Shown: positions 1-10,066, numbered from the stretch's first letter. The stretch is 64,000 bases of DNA from Escherichia coli (GCA_021307345.1 CP089930.1:2666001-2730000); one strand, 5' to 3'. Program-made: numbers and translations. Notes: generated from the sequence alone by a model not told the origin.

Positions 1-1040
1 TCAGAAAAACTGACGGCAAGCGCGTTCTCTGCCAGCCCGTAGCATGGCATGAAAGTTTTATCGTCAAAGTTAGCCTGACGGAAACATTCAGCAAATTGAT
101 GGAGTTGTTCTGCGGAGATCGGCTCAGCGCCAATACCGGCGACGCGCCAGCAGGAGAGATCCAGTTCAGCGAGATCTTTTTCATTCACACGGCGCTGGCA
201 CAGTTCATAGCCAAACGGTGGCGCAACGGAAACGGTGCCGCGATTTTTGCTGATCAATTTAAGCCATTGCAGCGGGCGCATGGCGAAATCCTGAGTGCGC
301 AAGTAATCCACTGAAAGCTGCGTGGCGACGGGGGTCAGGAGAAAGCCGACCAGTCCCATATCATGGTAGAAAGGCAGCCAGGAGACGCAGCGGTCGCCAG
401 GGCGTAATTTAATGCCATCGTGGCTGATAGCACGTAGATTGGCCATCACTTCGCGATGAGTAATGATGACGCCACGAGGAAAACGGGTGCTGCCGGAGGT
501 GTACTGGAGGTAGGCGATATCGTCTGGAACGGGATGCTGGAGCGTAACGTCGGCTTCCGGCAAGGATTTAAACCAGGCATGGCTTAACACATGCAACTTA
601 GGGTTGTCATGCGTCGCGGCATTGACTAACGGTAACCACTCATCGCCGGTGATAATCGCGGCAGGCTGACAGCTTGCCAGTAAGCCCTGCAATTTGGCGC
701 TCCAGGAATCTCGCTGACCGACCCCCATCGGAATCGCCAACGGGACGGCGACTAACCCGGCATACTGGCAGGCAAAAAATGCTTCGACAAACCCGCTACT
801 GGTTTCGGCAATCAGCGCCACGCGATCGCCTTTTTTCAGGTTCAGCGATAACAACCGCTTTGCGCCTGCTTCGGCATGTGCTTTTAAATTGTGATATTCC
901 AGTTCATCTTCAAGCTGGCAACGTCTGTCATAAAAGTTCATTCCGGCGCGGCCCAGAGCGGCATAATCCAAAGCATCAACCAGCGTTGGAAAATCGGCAT
1001 AGCGCATAGGCAGGGAATACGTAAAAATTTTATTAGACAT
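1..1040 (-). CDS. fatty acyl-AMP ligase (FAAL), 3' end outside window
   Basis: Only the N-terminal ~346 residues lie in the window; the frame stays open to base 1. The protein starts at the ATG at 1040-1038 (MSNKIFTYSLPMRYADF). It is an ANL-superfamily adenylating enzyme. The P-loop reads YTSGSTRFPRGV from residue 180; the Arg directly after TSGST is typical of fatty acyl-AMP ligases rather than acyl-CoA ligases. Family members activate a fatty acid as acyl-AMP and hand it to an acyl carrier protein in lipopeptide or polyketide-like pathways. It is divergent from yghO across a 378-bp AT-rich gap. From memory, many non-K-12 E. coli carry such a gene here with carrier-protein and aminoacyl-synthase-like neighbours, while K-12 has an IS5 scar. 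Family is fairly certain; substrate is unknown. Confidence 0.85.
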   Translation of the reverse strand, partial: MSNKIFTYSLPMRYADFPTLVDALDYAALGRAGMNFYDRRCQLEDELEYHNLKAHAEAGAKRLLSLNLKKGDRVALIAETSSGFVEAFFACQYAGLVAVPLAIPMGVGQRDSWSAKLQGLLASCQPAAIITGDEWLPLVNAATHDNPKLHVLSHAWFKSLPEADVTLQHPVPDDIAYLQYTSGSTRFPRGVIITHREVMANLRAISHDGIKLRPGDRCVSWLPFYHDMGLVGFLLTPVATQLSVDYLRTQDFAMRPLQWLKLISKNRGTVSVAPPFGYELCQRRVNEKDLAELDLSCWRVAGIGAEPISAEQLHQFAECFRQANFDDKTFMPCYGLAENALAVSFS

Positions 1041-1418
1041 ATACACCACAAGAAAATTGGATATCAAAAATAAAATGACAATAATGCGGTGGATTATATA
1101 TGCATAAAAGATAAATGAGATAGTATTTTCACGGGTGCGATATTGAACATTGATTTAAATAATGATTTTAACTTTTTTGTTTTTATTGTGAATAATATTT
1201 GATTTGTGAATATATTAAGCAAATGGCCTGTCTGGCCGCATTAAGCACTAAATATTAATATTTTTCAGATAATGTAGGTGATGGTTTTATCGCAATAATT
1301 AAAAGCAGTATTTTATATTCATCGGATGGATTATTTAGATGCCGAATATCTCGGTTATTGTCCGTATTCCCTCCGTTAATTATTTGTTAGCCATTGAGGT
1401 AGGGAATGCGAGACGCTG
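1041..1418. promoter_or_regulatory. AT-rich divergent intergenic region between FAAL gene and yghO
   Basis: No gene is visible. The stretch is strikingly AT-rich compared with both flanks and must hold the promoters of two diverging genes. A short inverted repeat (GGCC, 5-nt loop, GGCC) occurs near 1224-1236. I could not assign a confident promoter or operator. The base composition would suit H-NS silencing, which is inference. Confidence 0.4.
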
Positions 1419-2543
1419 ATGATTAAAATTGAAAAAGTAATAAATAAACATGACATTAAGGCATTTATCGCTTTTCCGTCATCACTTTATCCCGATGATC
1501 CAAACTGGATCCCTCCTTTATTCATTGAACGCAGCGAGCATTTGTCAGAGAAGAATCCGGGGACGAAGCATATTATCTGGCAGGCGTGGGTGGCAAAAAA
1601 AGCGGGGCAGATAGTCGGGCGCATTACCGCGCAAATCGATACCTTGCACCGTGAGCGTTACGGTGAAGATACTGGTCATTTCGGTATGATTGATGCCATT
1701 GATGATCCGCAGGTTTTTGCCGCTTTATTTGGCGCAGCGGAAGCGTGGTTGAAGTCACAAGGCGCGCGCAACATCAGCGGACCTTTCAGCCTGAATATCA
1801 ATCAGGAAAGCGGATTACTGATTGAAGGTTTTGATACACCGCCATGCGCGATGATGCCGCACGGTAAACCGTGGTATGCCGCGCATATTGAACAATTGGG
1901 TTATCGCAAAGGCATTGATCTACTGGCGTGGTGGATGCAGCGAACCGATCTCACTTTTTCTCCGGCGCTAAAAAAACTGATGGAGCAGGTACGCAAGAAG
2001 GTGACCATTCGCTGCATCAATCGCCAGAGGTTTGCCGAAGAAATGCAGATCCTGCGTGAGATTTTCAACTCTGGATGGCAGCACAACTGGGGATTTGTGC
2101 CGTTTACCGAACGCGAATTTGCGACCATGGGCGATCAACTTAAATACCTGGTGCCGGACGATATGATCTACATCGCTGAGATAGATTCTGCACCCTGTGC
2201 GTTTATTGTCGGCTTACCGAACATCAACGAGGCGATTGCCGATCTAAATGGATCGCTCTTTCCCTTCGGTTGGGCAAAATTGCTGTGGCGCTTAAAAGTC
2301 AGCGGTGTGCGAACTGCGCGAGTGCCGCTGATGGGGGTACGTGACGAGTATCAGTTTAGCCGCATCGGCCCGGTGATCGCGTTGTTGCTTATTGAAGCCT
2401 TACGCGATCCGTTTGCCCGCAGAAAGATCGATGCGCTGGAGATGTCATGGATTCTCGAAACCAATACAGGCATGAATAACATGCTGGAACGCATTGGGGC
2501 GGAGCCGTATAAACGTTACCGATTGTATGAAAAGCACATTTAA
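1419..2543 (+). CDS. yghO: YghO, acyl-CoA N-acyltransferase-fold protein
   Basis: An intact 374-residue protein recognised as YghO. In K-12 this gene is, from memory, a pseudogene next to IS5, so the full-length form is informative. The N-terminal half has a GNAT-like character (central segment with GQIVGRITAQID, then a glycine-rich stretch with NISGPFSLNINQ near residues 118-130). The C-terminal half carries a second acyltransferase-like segment ending KRYRLYEKHI. No signal peptide or membrane segment is visible. Being head-to-head with a fatty acyl-AMP ligase suggests it transfers an acyl group in the same pathway rather than acting as the DNA-binding protein it was once annotated as; that role is inferred. 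The first ATG is used; the ribosome site is weak. Confidence 0.85.
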   Translation: MIKIEKVINKHDIKAFIAFPSSLYPDDPNWIPPLFIERSEHLSEKNPGTKHIIWQAWVAKKAGQIVGRITAQIDTLHRERYGEDTGHFGMIDAIDDPQVFAALFGAAEAWLKSQGARNISGPFSLNINQESGLLIEGFDTPPCAMMPHGKPWYAAHIEQLGYRKGIDLLAWWMQRTDLTFSPALKKLMEQVRKKVTIRCINRQRFAEEMQILREIFNSGWQHNWGFVPFTEREFATMGDQLKYLVPDDMIYIAEIDSAPCAFIVGLPNINEAIADLNGSLFPFGWAKLLWRLKVSGVRTARVPLMGVRDEYQFSRIGPVIALLLIEALRDPFARRKIDALEMSWILETNTGMNNMLERIGAEPYKRYRLYEKHI

Positions 2544-2571
2544 TACCAGCTCCCATTAAGCGCAGGGGCGA

Positions 2572-2613
2572 TCCCCTCGCCCCTCGAGGAGAGGGTTAGG
2601 GTGAGGAGGAAAA
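2572..2613. repeat. dispersed GC-rich palindromic intergenic repeat (BoxC-like)
   Basis: A GC-rich imperfect palindrome (CCCTCGCCCCTCGAGGAGAG followed by GGTTAGGGTGAGG) sits between the convergent yghO and glcC ends. Blocks of this CCCTCNCC/GGGTGAGGG type recur between enterobacterial genes. It may act as a bidirectional terminator. The BoxC class name is from memory. Confidence 0.5.
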
Positions 2614-2625
2614 CTCGGCTCACAT

Positions 2626-3390
2626 TCACCCCGGATTCATCTCCAGCGGCACCGCCGAGCGAATCAAGTGGTGGCCTTCCAGCTCGATATCGTGGAGATT
2701 CTTTTTTACGGTCATCACGTGATCGCGGGCGGCGCGCTGGGCGACATGCGGCAACCGTTGTAAAACCGCGTTATAGATCCGCGCATGTTGGCGATCGATC
2801 TGTTTCTTCTGCTGTGGTCGATGATAGAGATTATTCACGCTGGCAAACACCGAATTAAACATCAGGTCGGTCAATGATTGCAGAGTAAATACCAGCACCT
2901 GATTGTGGGAAGCCTGACAAATCGCCCGATGAAAAGCGTGATCCAGCTGCGCATGTTCGATCAGTGAAATCTCTTTGTTGTTCTCACTGGCGGCGAGCAT
3001 TTTTTCATAACAGCGGGTTATCAAGACAAAATCAGCCTGGGTTCCCAGCGTTGCCGCCAGCCTGGCTGATTCACCTTCCAGCAGTGCGCGAACGTCGAGC
3101 AGATCGTACAGCGTTCGCGGCTGCGTACTGAACAGATGGATTAGCGGGCTGGTGTCCTGCACCCGATCAAGACGAGCCACACGGGAATCACGCCCCTGCG
3201 CCGTTTCAATAATCCCGCGCCCGCGCAGCACAGTCAGCCCTTCGCGCAGTGCGGAGCGTGAGAAGCCGAGCTTTTCACACAGTCGGCGCTCTGAAGGAAG
3301 CGGCTGCCCAACCTTCAACACGCCGTCGATAATCAACCGTTCGATACTCTCTGCAACCACTTCGCAAATAGGGCGACGCTCATCTTTCAT
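2626..3390 (-). CDS. glcC: GlcC, glycolate-responsive GntR/FadR-family activator
   Basis: A 254-residue protein starting MKDERRPICEVV at the ATG at 3390. The open frame extends 20 codons further upstream, but the known protein length and start favour 3390. A GntR winged helix-turn-helix occupies about residues 6-75 (PLPSERRLCEKLGFSRSAL core). It is followed by an FCD ligand-binding domain (about 100-230) with metal/ligand-type residues in LIEHAQLDHAFH. GlcC activates the glc operon when glycolate or acetate is present. It is divergent from glcD across a 250-bp control region, so it probably also regulates itself. Confidence 0.97.
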   Translation of the reverse strand: MKDERRPICEVVAESIERLIIDGVLKVGQPLPSERRLCEKLGFSRSALREGLTVLRGRGIIETAQGRDSRVARLDRVQDTSPLIHLFSTQPRTLYDLLDVRALLEGESARLAATLGTQADFVLITRCYEKMLAASENNKEISLIEHAQLDHAFHRAICQASHNQVLVFTLQSLTDLMFNSVFASVNNLYHRPQQKKQIDRQHARIYNAVLQRLPHVAQRAARDHVMTVKKNLHDIELEGHHLIRSAVPLEMNPG

Positions 3391-3524
3391 TCCCGGACCT
3401 CGTGCACAGGTAGGACCAATTTTTCTGTTCTTAATTCGCAAAACACGCACATCACGTAAGTGATTATGTTACATCAATTTAACATTAAGTTAACCAATGC
3501 AAGGTCACAGAGCTGGAAAAAAAA

Positions 3525-3536
3525 TGGTCTGACCGG
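3525..3536. promoter_or_regulatory. candidate GlcC operator in the glcC-glcD control region
   Basis: TGGTCTGACCGG contains the palindrome GGT-CTG-ACC, which fits the FadR-subfamily GntR consensus (tnGTnnnACna). It lies in the 250-bp divergent region, 105 bp upstream of glcD, a position suitable for activation. Assignment is by consensus only. Confidence 0.4.
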
Positions 3537-3640
3537 TAGCTAAAGAGATAGACGAAAACAAAAAGCCCGCTTAATAACTGTTCACAGAAGCAGCGCGCAA
3601 AAATCAGCTGCCACACAACACAACAAAGCGAAGCCTACTC

Positions 3641-5140
3641 ATGAGCATCTTGTACGAAGAGCGTCTTGATGGCGCTTTACCCGATGTCGACCGCACATCG
3701 GTACTGATGGCACTGCGTGAGCATGTCCCTGGACTGGAGATCCTGCATACCGATGAGGAGATCATTCCTTACGAGTGTGACGGGTTGAGCGCGTATCGCA
3801 CGCGTCCATTACTGGTTGTTCTGCCTAAGCAGATGGAACAGGTGGTGGCGATTCTGGCTGTCTGCCACCGCCTGCGTGTACCGGTGGTGACCCGTGGTGC
3901 AGGCACCGGGCTTTCTGGTGGCGCGCTGCCGCTGGAAAAAGGTGTGTTGTTGGTGATGGCGCGCTTTAAAGAGATCCTCGACATTAACCCCATTGGGCGC
4001 CGTGCGCGCGTGCAGCCGGGCGTGCGTAACCTGGCGATCTCCCAGGCAGTTGCGCCGCATAATCTCTATTACGCGCCGGATCCTTCCTCACAAATCGCCT
4101 GTTCGATTGGCGGTAATGTGGCGGAAAACGCCGGGGGCGTCCACTGCCTGAAATACGGTTTAACCGTACATAACCTGCTGAAAATTGAAGTGCAAACGCT
4201 GGACGGCGAGGCGCTGACGCTGGGATCGGACGCGCTGGATTCGCCTGGTTTTGACCTGCTGGCGCTGTTTACCGGATCGGAAGGTATGCTCGGCGTGATC
4301 ACCGAAGTGACGGTAAAACTGCTGCCGAAGCCGCCCGTGGCGCGGGTTCTGTTAGCCAGCTTTGACTCGGTAGAAAAAGCCGGACTCGCCGTCGGTGACA
4401 TCATCGCCAATGGCATTATCCCCGGCGGGCTGGAGATGATGGATAACCTGTCGATCCGCGCGGCGGAAGATTTTATTCATGCTGGTTATCCCATTGATGC
4501 CGAAGCGATTTTGTTGTGCGAGCTGGACGGCGTGGAGTCTGACGTACAGGAAGACTGCGAGCGGGTTAACGACATCTTGCTGAAAGCGGGCGCGACTGAC
4601 GTCCGTCTGGCACAGGACGAAGCGGAGCGCGTGCGTTTCTGGGCCGGTCGCAAAAACGCCTTCCCGGCGGTGGGGCGTATCTCGCCGGATTACTACTGTA
4701 TGGATGGCACCATTCCGCGTCGCGCCCTGCCTGGCGTACTGGAAGGCATTGCCCGTTTATCGCAGCAATATGATTTACGCGTCGCCAACGTCTTTCATGC
4801 CGGAGACGGCAACATGCACCCGTTAATCCTTTTCGATGCCAACGAACCCGGTGAATTTGCCCGCGCGGAAGAGTTGGGCGGGAAGATCCTCGAACTCTGC
4901 GTTGAAGTGGGCGGCAGCATCAGTGGGGAACATGGCATCGGGCGCGAAAAAATCAATCAAATGTGCGCCCAGTTCAACAGCGATGAAATCACGACCTTCC
5001 ATGCGGTCAAGGCGGCGTTTGACCCCGATGGTTTGCTGAACCCAGGGAAAAACATCCCCACACTGCACCGCTGCGCTGAATTTGGTGCCATGCACGTGCA
5101 TCACGGTCATTTACCTTTCCCTGAACTGGAGCGTTTCTGA
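3641..5140 (+). CDS. glcD: GlcD, glycolate oxidase FAD-binding subunit
   Basis: A 499-residue flavoprotein, the catalytic subunit of the GlcDEF glycolate dehydrogenase that oxidises glycolate to glyoxylate and passes electrons to the respiratory chain. The N-terminal PCMH-type FAD-binding domain shows VTRGAGTGLSGGALP (about residues 85-100). The C-terminal FAD-linked oxidase domain shows VFHAGDGNMHP and GGSISGEHGIGREK, the usual flavin and substrate contacts. It is first in the plus-strand glc operon. Its stop codon overlaps the glcE start by one base (TGATG), indicating translational coupling. Confidence 0.98.
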   Translation: MSILYEERLDGALPDVDRTSVLMALREHVPGLEILHTDEEIIPYECDGLSAYRTRPLLVVLPKQMEQVVAILAVCHRLRVPVVTRGAGTGLSGGALPLEKGVLLVMARFKEILDINPIGRRARVQPGVRNLAISQAVAPHNLYYAPDPSSQIACSIGGNVAENAGGVHCLKYGLTVHNLLKIEVQTLDGEALTLGSDALDSPGFDLLALFTGSEGMLGVITEVTVKLLPKPPVARVLLASFDSVEKAGLAVGDIIANGIIPGGLEMMDNLSIRAAEDFIHAGYPIDAEAILLCELDGVESDVQEDCERVNDILLKAGATDVRLAQDEAERVRFWAGRKNAFPAVGRISPDYYCMDGTIPRRALPGVLEGIARLSQQYDLRVANVFHAGDGNMHPLILFDANEPGEFARAEELGGKILELCVEVGGSISGEHGIGREKINQMCAQFNSDEITTFHAVKAAFDPDGLLNPGKNIPTLHRCAEFGAMHVHHGHLPFPELERF

Positions 5141-6192
5141 TGCTACGCGAGTGTGATTACAGCCAGGTGTTACTGGAGCAGGTGAATCAGGCGATTAGCG
5201 ATAAAACGCCGCTGGTAATTCAGGGCAGCAATAGCAAAGCCTTTTTAGGTCGCCCTGCCGCTGGGCAAACGCTGGATGTGCGTTGTCATCGCGGCATTGT
5301 TAATTACGACCCGACCGAGCTGGTGATAACCGCGCGTGCCGGAACGCCGCTGGTGGCGATTGAAGCGGCGCTGGAGAGCGCCGGGCAAATGCTTCCCTGT
5401 GAGCCGCCGCATTATGGTGAAGAAGCCACCTGGGGCGGGATGGTCGCCTGCGGGCTGGCGGGGCCGCGTCGCCCGTGGAGCGGTTCAGTACGCGATTTTG
5501 TCCTCGGTACGCGCATCATTACCGGCACTGGAAAACATCTGCGCTTTGGCGGCGAAGTGATGAAAAACGTCGCCGGATACGATCTCTCGCGGTTAATGGC
5601 CGGAAGCTACGGTTGTCTTGGCGTACTCACTGAAATCTCAATGAAAGTGTTGCCGCGACCGCGCGCTACCTTGAGCCTGCGGCGGGAAATCAGCCTACAA
5701 GAAGCCATGAGTGAAATCGCCCAGTGGCAACTCCAGCCACTTCCCATTAGCGGCTTATGTTATTTCGACAACGCCTTGTGGCTCCGCCTTGAAGGCGGTG
5801 AAGGATCGGTAAAAGCAGCGCGTGAACTGCTGGGTGGCGAAGAGGTCGCTGGTCAGTTCTGGCAGCAATTGCGCGAACAACAATTGCCGTTCTTCTCATT
5901 ACCGGGCACTTTATGGCGCATTTCCTTACCCACCGATGCGCCGATGATGGATTTACCCGGCGAGCAACTGATCGACTGGGGCGGCGCGTTACGCTGGCTG
6001 AAATCGACAGCCGATGACAATCAAATCCACCGCATCGCCCGCAACGCTGGCGGTCATGCGACTCGCTTTAGTGCCGGAGATGGCGGCTTTGCTCCACTAC
6101 CGGCTCCTTTATTCCGCTATCACCAGCAGCTTAAAAAGCAGCTCGACCCTTGCGGCGTGTTTAACCCCGGTCGCATGTACGCGGAACTATGA
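5140..6192 (+). CDS. glcE: GlcE, glycolate oxidase FAD-binding subunit
   Basis: A 350-residue second flavin-binding subunit of glycolate oxidase. It is a shortened relative of GlcD that keeps the PCMH-type FAD fold (GSNSKAFLGRP near residue 30; MVACGLAGPRRPWSGSVRDF near 105; MKNVAGYDLSRLMAGSYG near 145). It ends in the family's FNPGRMYAEL motif. It overlaps glcD by one base and is followed after 10 bp by glcF. Length agrees with K-12 GlcE. Confidence 0.98.
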   Translation: MLRECDYSQVLLEQVNQAISDKTPLVIQGSNSKAFLGRPAAGQTLDVRCHRGIVNYDPTELVITARAGTPLVAIEAALESAGQMLPCEPPHYGEEATWGGMVACGLAGPRRPWSGSVRDFVLGTRIITGTGKHLRFGGEVMKNVAGYDLSRLMAGSYGCLGVLTEISMKVLPRPRATLSLRREISLQEAMSEIAQWQLQPLPISGLCYFDNALWLRLEGGEGSVKAARELLGGEEVAGQFWQQLREQQLPFFSLPGTLWRISLPTDAPMMDLPGEQLIDWGGALRWLKSTADDNQIHRIARNAGGHATRFSAGDGGFAPLPAPLFRYHQQLKKQLDPCGVFNPGRMYAEL

Positions 6193-6202
6193 GGAGCAGG
6201 CT

Positions 6203-7426
6203 ATGCAAACCCGATTAACCGAAGAGATGCGTCAGAACGCGCGCGCGCTGGAAGCCGACAGCATCCTGCGCGCCTGTGTTCACTGCGGATTTTGTACTGC
6301 AACCTGCCCAACCTATCAGCTTCTGGGGGATGAACTGGACGGGCCGCGTGGGCGCATCTATCTGATTAAACAGGTGCTGGAAGGCAACGAAGTTACGCTT
6401 AAAACGCAGGAGCATCTCGATCGCTGTCTCACTTGCCGCAACTGTGAAACCACCTGTCCTTCTGGTGTGCGCTATCACAATTTACTGGATATCGGGCGTG
6501 ATATTGTCGAGCAGAAAGTGAAACGCCCACTGCCGGAGCGAATGCTGCGCGAAGGATTGCGCCAGGTAGTGCCGCGTCCGGCGGTCTTTCGCGCATTGAC
6601 GCAGGTAGGGCTGGTGCTGCGACCGTTTTTGCCGGAACAGGTCAGAGCAAAACTGCCTGCCGAAACCGTGAAAGCTAAACCGCGTCCGCCGCTGCGCCAT
6701 AAGCGTCGGGTTTTAATGCTGGAAGGCTGCGCCCAGCCTACGCTTTCGCCCAACACCAACGCGGCAACTGCGCGAGTGCTGGATCGTCTGGGGATCAGCG
6801 TCATGCCAGCTAACGAAGCAGGCTGTTGTGGCGCGGTGGACTATCATCTTAATGCGCAGGAGAAAGGGCTGGCGCGGGCGCGCAATAATATTGATGCCTG
6901 GTGGCCCGCAATTGAAGCAGGTGCCGAGGCAATTTTGCAAACTGCCAGCGGCTGCGGTGCGTTCGTCAAAGAGTATGGGCAGATGCTGAAAAACGATGCG
7001 CTGTATGCCGATAAAGCACGTCAGGTCAGTGAACTGGCGGTCGATTTAGTCGAACTGTTGCGCGAGGAACCGCTGGAAAAACTGGCGATTCGCGGCGATA
7101 AAAAACTGGCCTTCCACTGCCCGTGTACCTTGCAACATGCGCAAAAGCTGAACGGCGAAGTGGAAAAAGTGTTACTTCGTCTTGGATTTACCTTAACCGA
7201 TGTTCCCGATAGCCATCTGTGCTGCGGGTCGGCGGGAACATATGCGTTAACGCATCCCGATCTGGCGCGCCAGCTACGGGATAACAAAATGAATGCGCTG
7301 GAAAGCGGCAAACCGGAAATGATCGTCACCGCCAACATTGGTTGCCAGACGCATCTGGCGAGCGCCGGTCGTACCTCTGTGCGTCACTGGATTGAAATTG
7401 TAGAGCAAGCCCTTGAAAAGGAATAA
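6203..7426 (+). CDS. glcF: GlcF, glycolate oxidase iron-sulfur subunit
   Basis: A 407-residue electron-transfer subunit of glycolate oxidase. Two ferredoxin-type [4Fe-4S] motifs are visible: Cys 25/28/31/35 (CVHCGFCTATCP) and Cys 75/78/81/85 (CLTCRNCETTCP). Two CCG domains follow (CCGAVDYH and CCGSAGTY), as in heterodisulfide-reductase-like proteins. The open frame extends upstream into glcE, but the GAGGAG-type ribosome site at 6191-6196 places the start at the ATG at 6203, matching the known length. Confidence 0.98.
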   Translation: MQTRLTEEMRQNARALEADSILRACVHCGFCTATCPTYQLLGDELDGPRGRIYLIKQVLEGNEVTLKTQEHLDRCLTCRNCETTCPSGVRYHNLLDIGRDIVEQKVKRPLPERMLREGLRQVVPRPAVFRALTQVGLVLRPFLPEQVRAKLPAETVKAKPRPPLRHKRRVLMLEGCAQPTLSPNTNAATARVLDRLGISVMPANEAGCCGAVDYHLNAQEKGLARARNNIDAWWPAIEAGAEAILQTASGCGAFVKEYGQMLKNDALYADKARQVSELAVDLVELLREEPLEKLAIRGDKKLAFHCPCTLQHAQKLNGEVEKVLLRLGFTLTDVPDSHLCCGSAGTYALTHPDLARQLRDNKMNALESGKPEMIVTANIGCQTHLASAGRTSVRHWIEIVEQALEKE

Positions 7427-7430
7427 CAAA

Positions 7431-7835
7431 ATGAAAACTAAAGTCATTCTTAGCCAGCAAATGGCGAGTGCAATTATTGCCGCAGGTCAGGAAGAGGCGC
7501 AGAAAAATAACTGGTCTGTTTCTATTGCGGTTGCCGATGACGGCGGTCATCTGCTGGCGTTAAGTCGCATGGATGATTGCGCGCCGATAGCGGCTTACAT
7601 CTCCCAGGAGAAAGCGCGTACCGCCGCGCTGGGGCGTCGTGAAACGAAGGGCTATGAAGAGATGGTGAATAACGGACGTACCGCGTTTGTGACGGCGCCG
7701 TTACTGACGTCGCTGGAAGGCGGCGTACCGGTTGTTGTTGATGGGCAAATTATTGGTGCCGTGGGCGTTTCTGGTTTAACCGGAGTACAGGATGCGCAGG
7801 TCGCGAAAGCGGCAGCAGCGGTGTTGGCGAAATAA
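7431..7835 (+). CDS. glcG: GlcG, DUF336/HbpS-like protein of the glc operon
   Basis: A 134-residue small cytosolic protein of the GlcG/HbpS family (about residues 5-132), starting MKTKVILSQQMASAI. The family is implicated in haem or small-ligand binding, but its role in glycolate metabolism is unsettled. The upstream in-frame ATG at 7413 lies inside glcF; 7431, four bases after the glcF stop, gives the K-12 length. It lies between the oxidase subunits and glcB. Confidence 0.95.
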   Translation: MKTKVILSQQMASAIIAAGQEEAQKNNWSVSIAVADDGGHLLALSRMDDCAPIAAYISQEKARTAALGRRETKGYEEMVNNGRTAFVTAPLLTSLEGGVPVVVDGQIIGAVGVSGLTGVQDAQVAKAAAAVLAK

Positions 7836-7856
7836 GCGAAAACGAGGAGATAAATA

Positions 7857-10028
7857 ATGAGTGAGACCATAACCCAGGGCCGTTTACGCATTGACGCCAA
7901 TTTTAAACGTTTTGTGGATGAAGAAGTTTTACCGGGCGTGGAACTGGACGCTGCGGCGTTCTGGCGCAATGTTGATGAGATCGTTCACGATCTGGCGCCC
8001 GAAAATCGTCAGTTGCTGGCAGAACGCGATCGCATTCAGGCGGCGCTCGACGAGTGGCATCGCAGCAATCCGGGGCCGGTAAAAGATAAAGCGGCCTATA
8101 AATCTTTCCTGCGTGAACTGGGCTACCTGGTGCCGCAACCGGAGCACGTGACGGTGGAAACCACGGGCATCGACAGTGAAATCACCAGTCAGGCGGGGCC
8201 ACAGCTGGTGGTGCCGGCAATGAATGCCCGCTACGCGCTGAACGCGGCGAACGCTCGCTGGGGTTCACTGTACGACGCGCTGTACGGCAGCGACATCATC
8301 CCGCAGGAAGGGGCGATGGTCAGCGGCTACGATCCGCAGCGCGGTGAGCAGGTTATTGCCTGGGTTCGTCATTTTCTTGACGAATCACTGCCGCTGGAAA
8401 ACGGCAGCTATCAGGATGTGGTGGCGTTTAGCGTGGTCAACAAACAATTACGCATCCAGTTGAAAAATGGTAAAGAAACCACGTTACGTACTCCAGCACA
8501 GTTTGTCGGTTACCGTGGCGATGCCGCTGCGCCGACCTGCATTTTGCTGAAAAATAACGGCCTGCATATTGAGCTGCAAATCGATGCCAACGGGCGGATT
8601 GGCAAAGACGATCCGGCGCACATCAACGATGTTATCGTCGAAGCTGCCATCAGTACCATTCTCGACTGCGAAGATTCGGTCGCGGCGGTTGATGCGGAAG
8701 ATAAAATCCTGCTGTACCGCAACTTGCTGGGCCTGATGCAGGGGACTCTGCAAGAGAAAATGGAGAAAAACGGTCGGCAAATCGTGCGTAAACTGAATGA
8801 CGATCGTCAGTACACCGCCGCCGATGGCTCTGAAATTTCTCTGCACGGACGCTCGTTGCTGTTTATCCGCAACGTGGGTCATTTGATGACCATTCCTGTG
8901 ATTTGGGACAGCGAAGGCAATGAAATCCCGGAAGGCATTCTTGATGGCGTCATGACTGGCGCGATTGCCCTCTATGATTTAAAAGTGCAGAAAAACTCGC
9001 GCACTGGCAGTGTCTATATTGTGAAACCGAAAATGCACGGTCCGCAGGAAGTGGCGTTCGCCAACAAACTGTTTACCCGCGTTGAGACAATGCTCGGTAT
9101 GGCACCGAATACCCTGAAAATGGGCATTATGGATGAAGAACGCCGAACCTCGCTGAACTTGTGTAGCTGTATCGCTCAGGCACGCAACCGCGTGGCGTTC
9201 ATCAACACCGGCTTCCTCGACCGTACCGGCGATGAAATGCATTCGGTGATGGAAGCTGGCCCGATGCTGCGTAAAAACCAGATGAAATCGACGCCGTGGA
9301 TCAAAGCCTACGAGCGCAATAACGTGCTGTCTGGTTTGTTCTGTGGGCTGCGCGGTAAAGCGCAAATCGGTAAAGGCATGTGGGCAATGCCGGATCTGAT
9401 GGCGGACATGTACAGCCAAAAGGGCGATCAGTTACGTGCCGGGGCAAACACGGCCTGGGTTCCGTCGCCAACTGCCGCTACGCTCCATGCGCTGCACTAC
9501 CACCAAACCAACGTACAGAGCGTGCAAGCCAACATTGCTCAGACCGAGTTCAATGCTGAATTTGAACCGCTGCTGGACGATCTGCTGACTATTCCGGTCG
9601 CTGAAAACGCTAACTGGTCGGCGCAAGAAATCCAACAAGAGCTGGATAACAACGTGCAGGGGATTCTGGGGTACGTGGTGCGTTGGGTGGAGCAGGGGAT
9701 TGGTTGTTCAAAAGTGCCGGATATTCACAACGTGGCGCTGATGGAAGACCGCGCAACGCTGCGCATCTCCAGCCAGCATATCGCCAACTGGTTACGCCAC
9801 GGTATTCTGACTAAAGAACAGGTGCAGGCGTCGCTGGAGAACATGGCGAAAGTGGTGGATCAGCAAAATGCTGGCGATCCGGCGTATCGTCCGATGGTGG
9901 GGAATTTCGCTAACTCGTGTGCCTTTAAAGCCGCCAGCGATTTAATCTTCCTCGGTGTGAAACAGCCAAACGGTTATACCGAACCGTTATTACATGCCTG
10001 GCGTTTACGCGAAAAAGAAAGTCATTAA
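7857..10028 (+). CDS. glcB: GlcB, malate synthase G
   Basis: A 723-residue monomeric malate synthase G, condensing glyoxylate with acetyl-CoA to malate. It is the same length as the structurally known E. coli enzyme. Translating the literature active-site positions finds Arg338, Glu427 and Asp455 (Mg/glyoxylate binding), Cys617 and the catalytic base Asp631, all present. A good ribosome site (GAGGAG) precedes the ATG. It consumes the glyoxylate made by GlcDEF. A terminator hairpin follows at 10033. Confidence 0.98.
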   Translation: MSETITQGRLRIDANFKRFVDEEVLPGVELDAAAFWRNVDEIVHDLAPENRQLLAERDRIQAALDEWHRSNPGPVKDKAAYKSFLRELGYLVPQPEHVTVETTGIDSEITSQAGPQLVVPAMNARYALNAANARWGSLYDALYGSDIIPQEGAMVSGYDPQRGEQVIAWVRHFLDESLPLENGSYQDVVAFSVVNKQLRIQLKNGKETTLRTPAQFVGYRGDAAAPTCILLKNNGLHIELQIDANGRIGKDDPAHINDVIVEAAISTILDCEDSVAAVDAEDKILLYRNLLGLMQGTLQEKMEKNGRQIVRKLNDDRQYTAADGSEISLHGRSLLFIRNVGHLMTIPVIWDSEGNEIPEGILDGVMTGAIALYDLKVQKNSRTGSVYIVKPKMHGPQEVAFANKLFTRVETMLGMAPNTLKMGIMDEERRTSLNLCSCIAQARNRVAFINTGFLDRTGDEMHSVMEAGPMLRKNQMKSTPWIKAYERNNVLSGLFCGLRGKAQIGKGMWAMPDLMADMYSQKGDQLRAGANTAWVPSPTAATLHALHYHQTNVQSVQANIAQTEFNAEFEPLLDDLLTIPVAENANWSAQEIQQELDNNVQGILGYVVRWVEQGIGCSKVPDIHNVALMEDRATLRISSQHIANWLRHGILTKEQVQASLENMAKVVDQQNAGDPAYRPMVGNFANSCAFKAASDLIFLGVKQPNGYTEPLLHAWRLREKESH

Positions 10029-10032
10029 TAGC

Positions 10033-10066
10033 AATAGCCCCGGCAAGTTTTATTGTCGGGGCTATT
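10033..10066 (+). terminator. hairpin after glcB
   Basis: A perfect 10-bp inverted repeat, AATAGCCCCG / CGGGGCTATT, with a 14-nt loop begins 5 bp after the glcB stop. There is no long T-run, so termination may be partial, letting some transcripts reach glcA. Confidence 0.7.
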
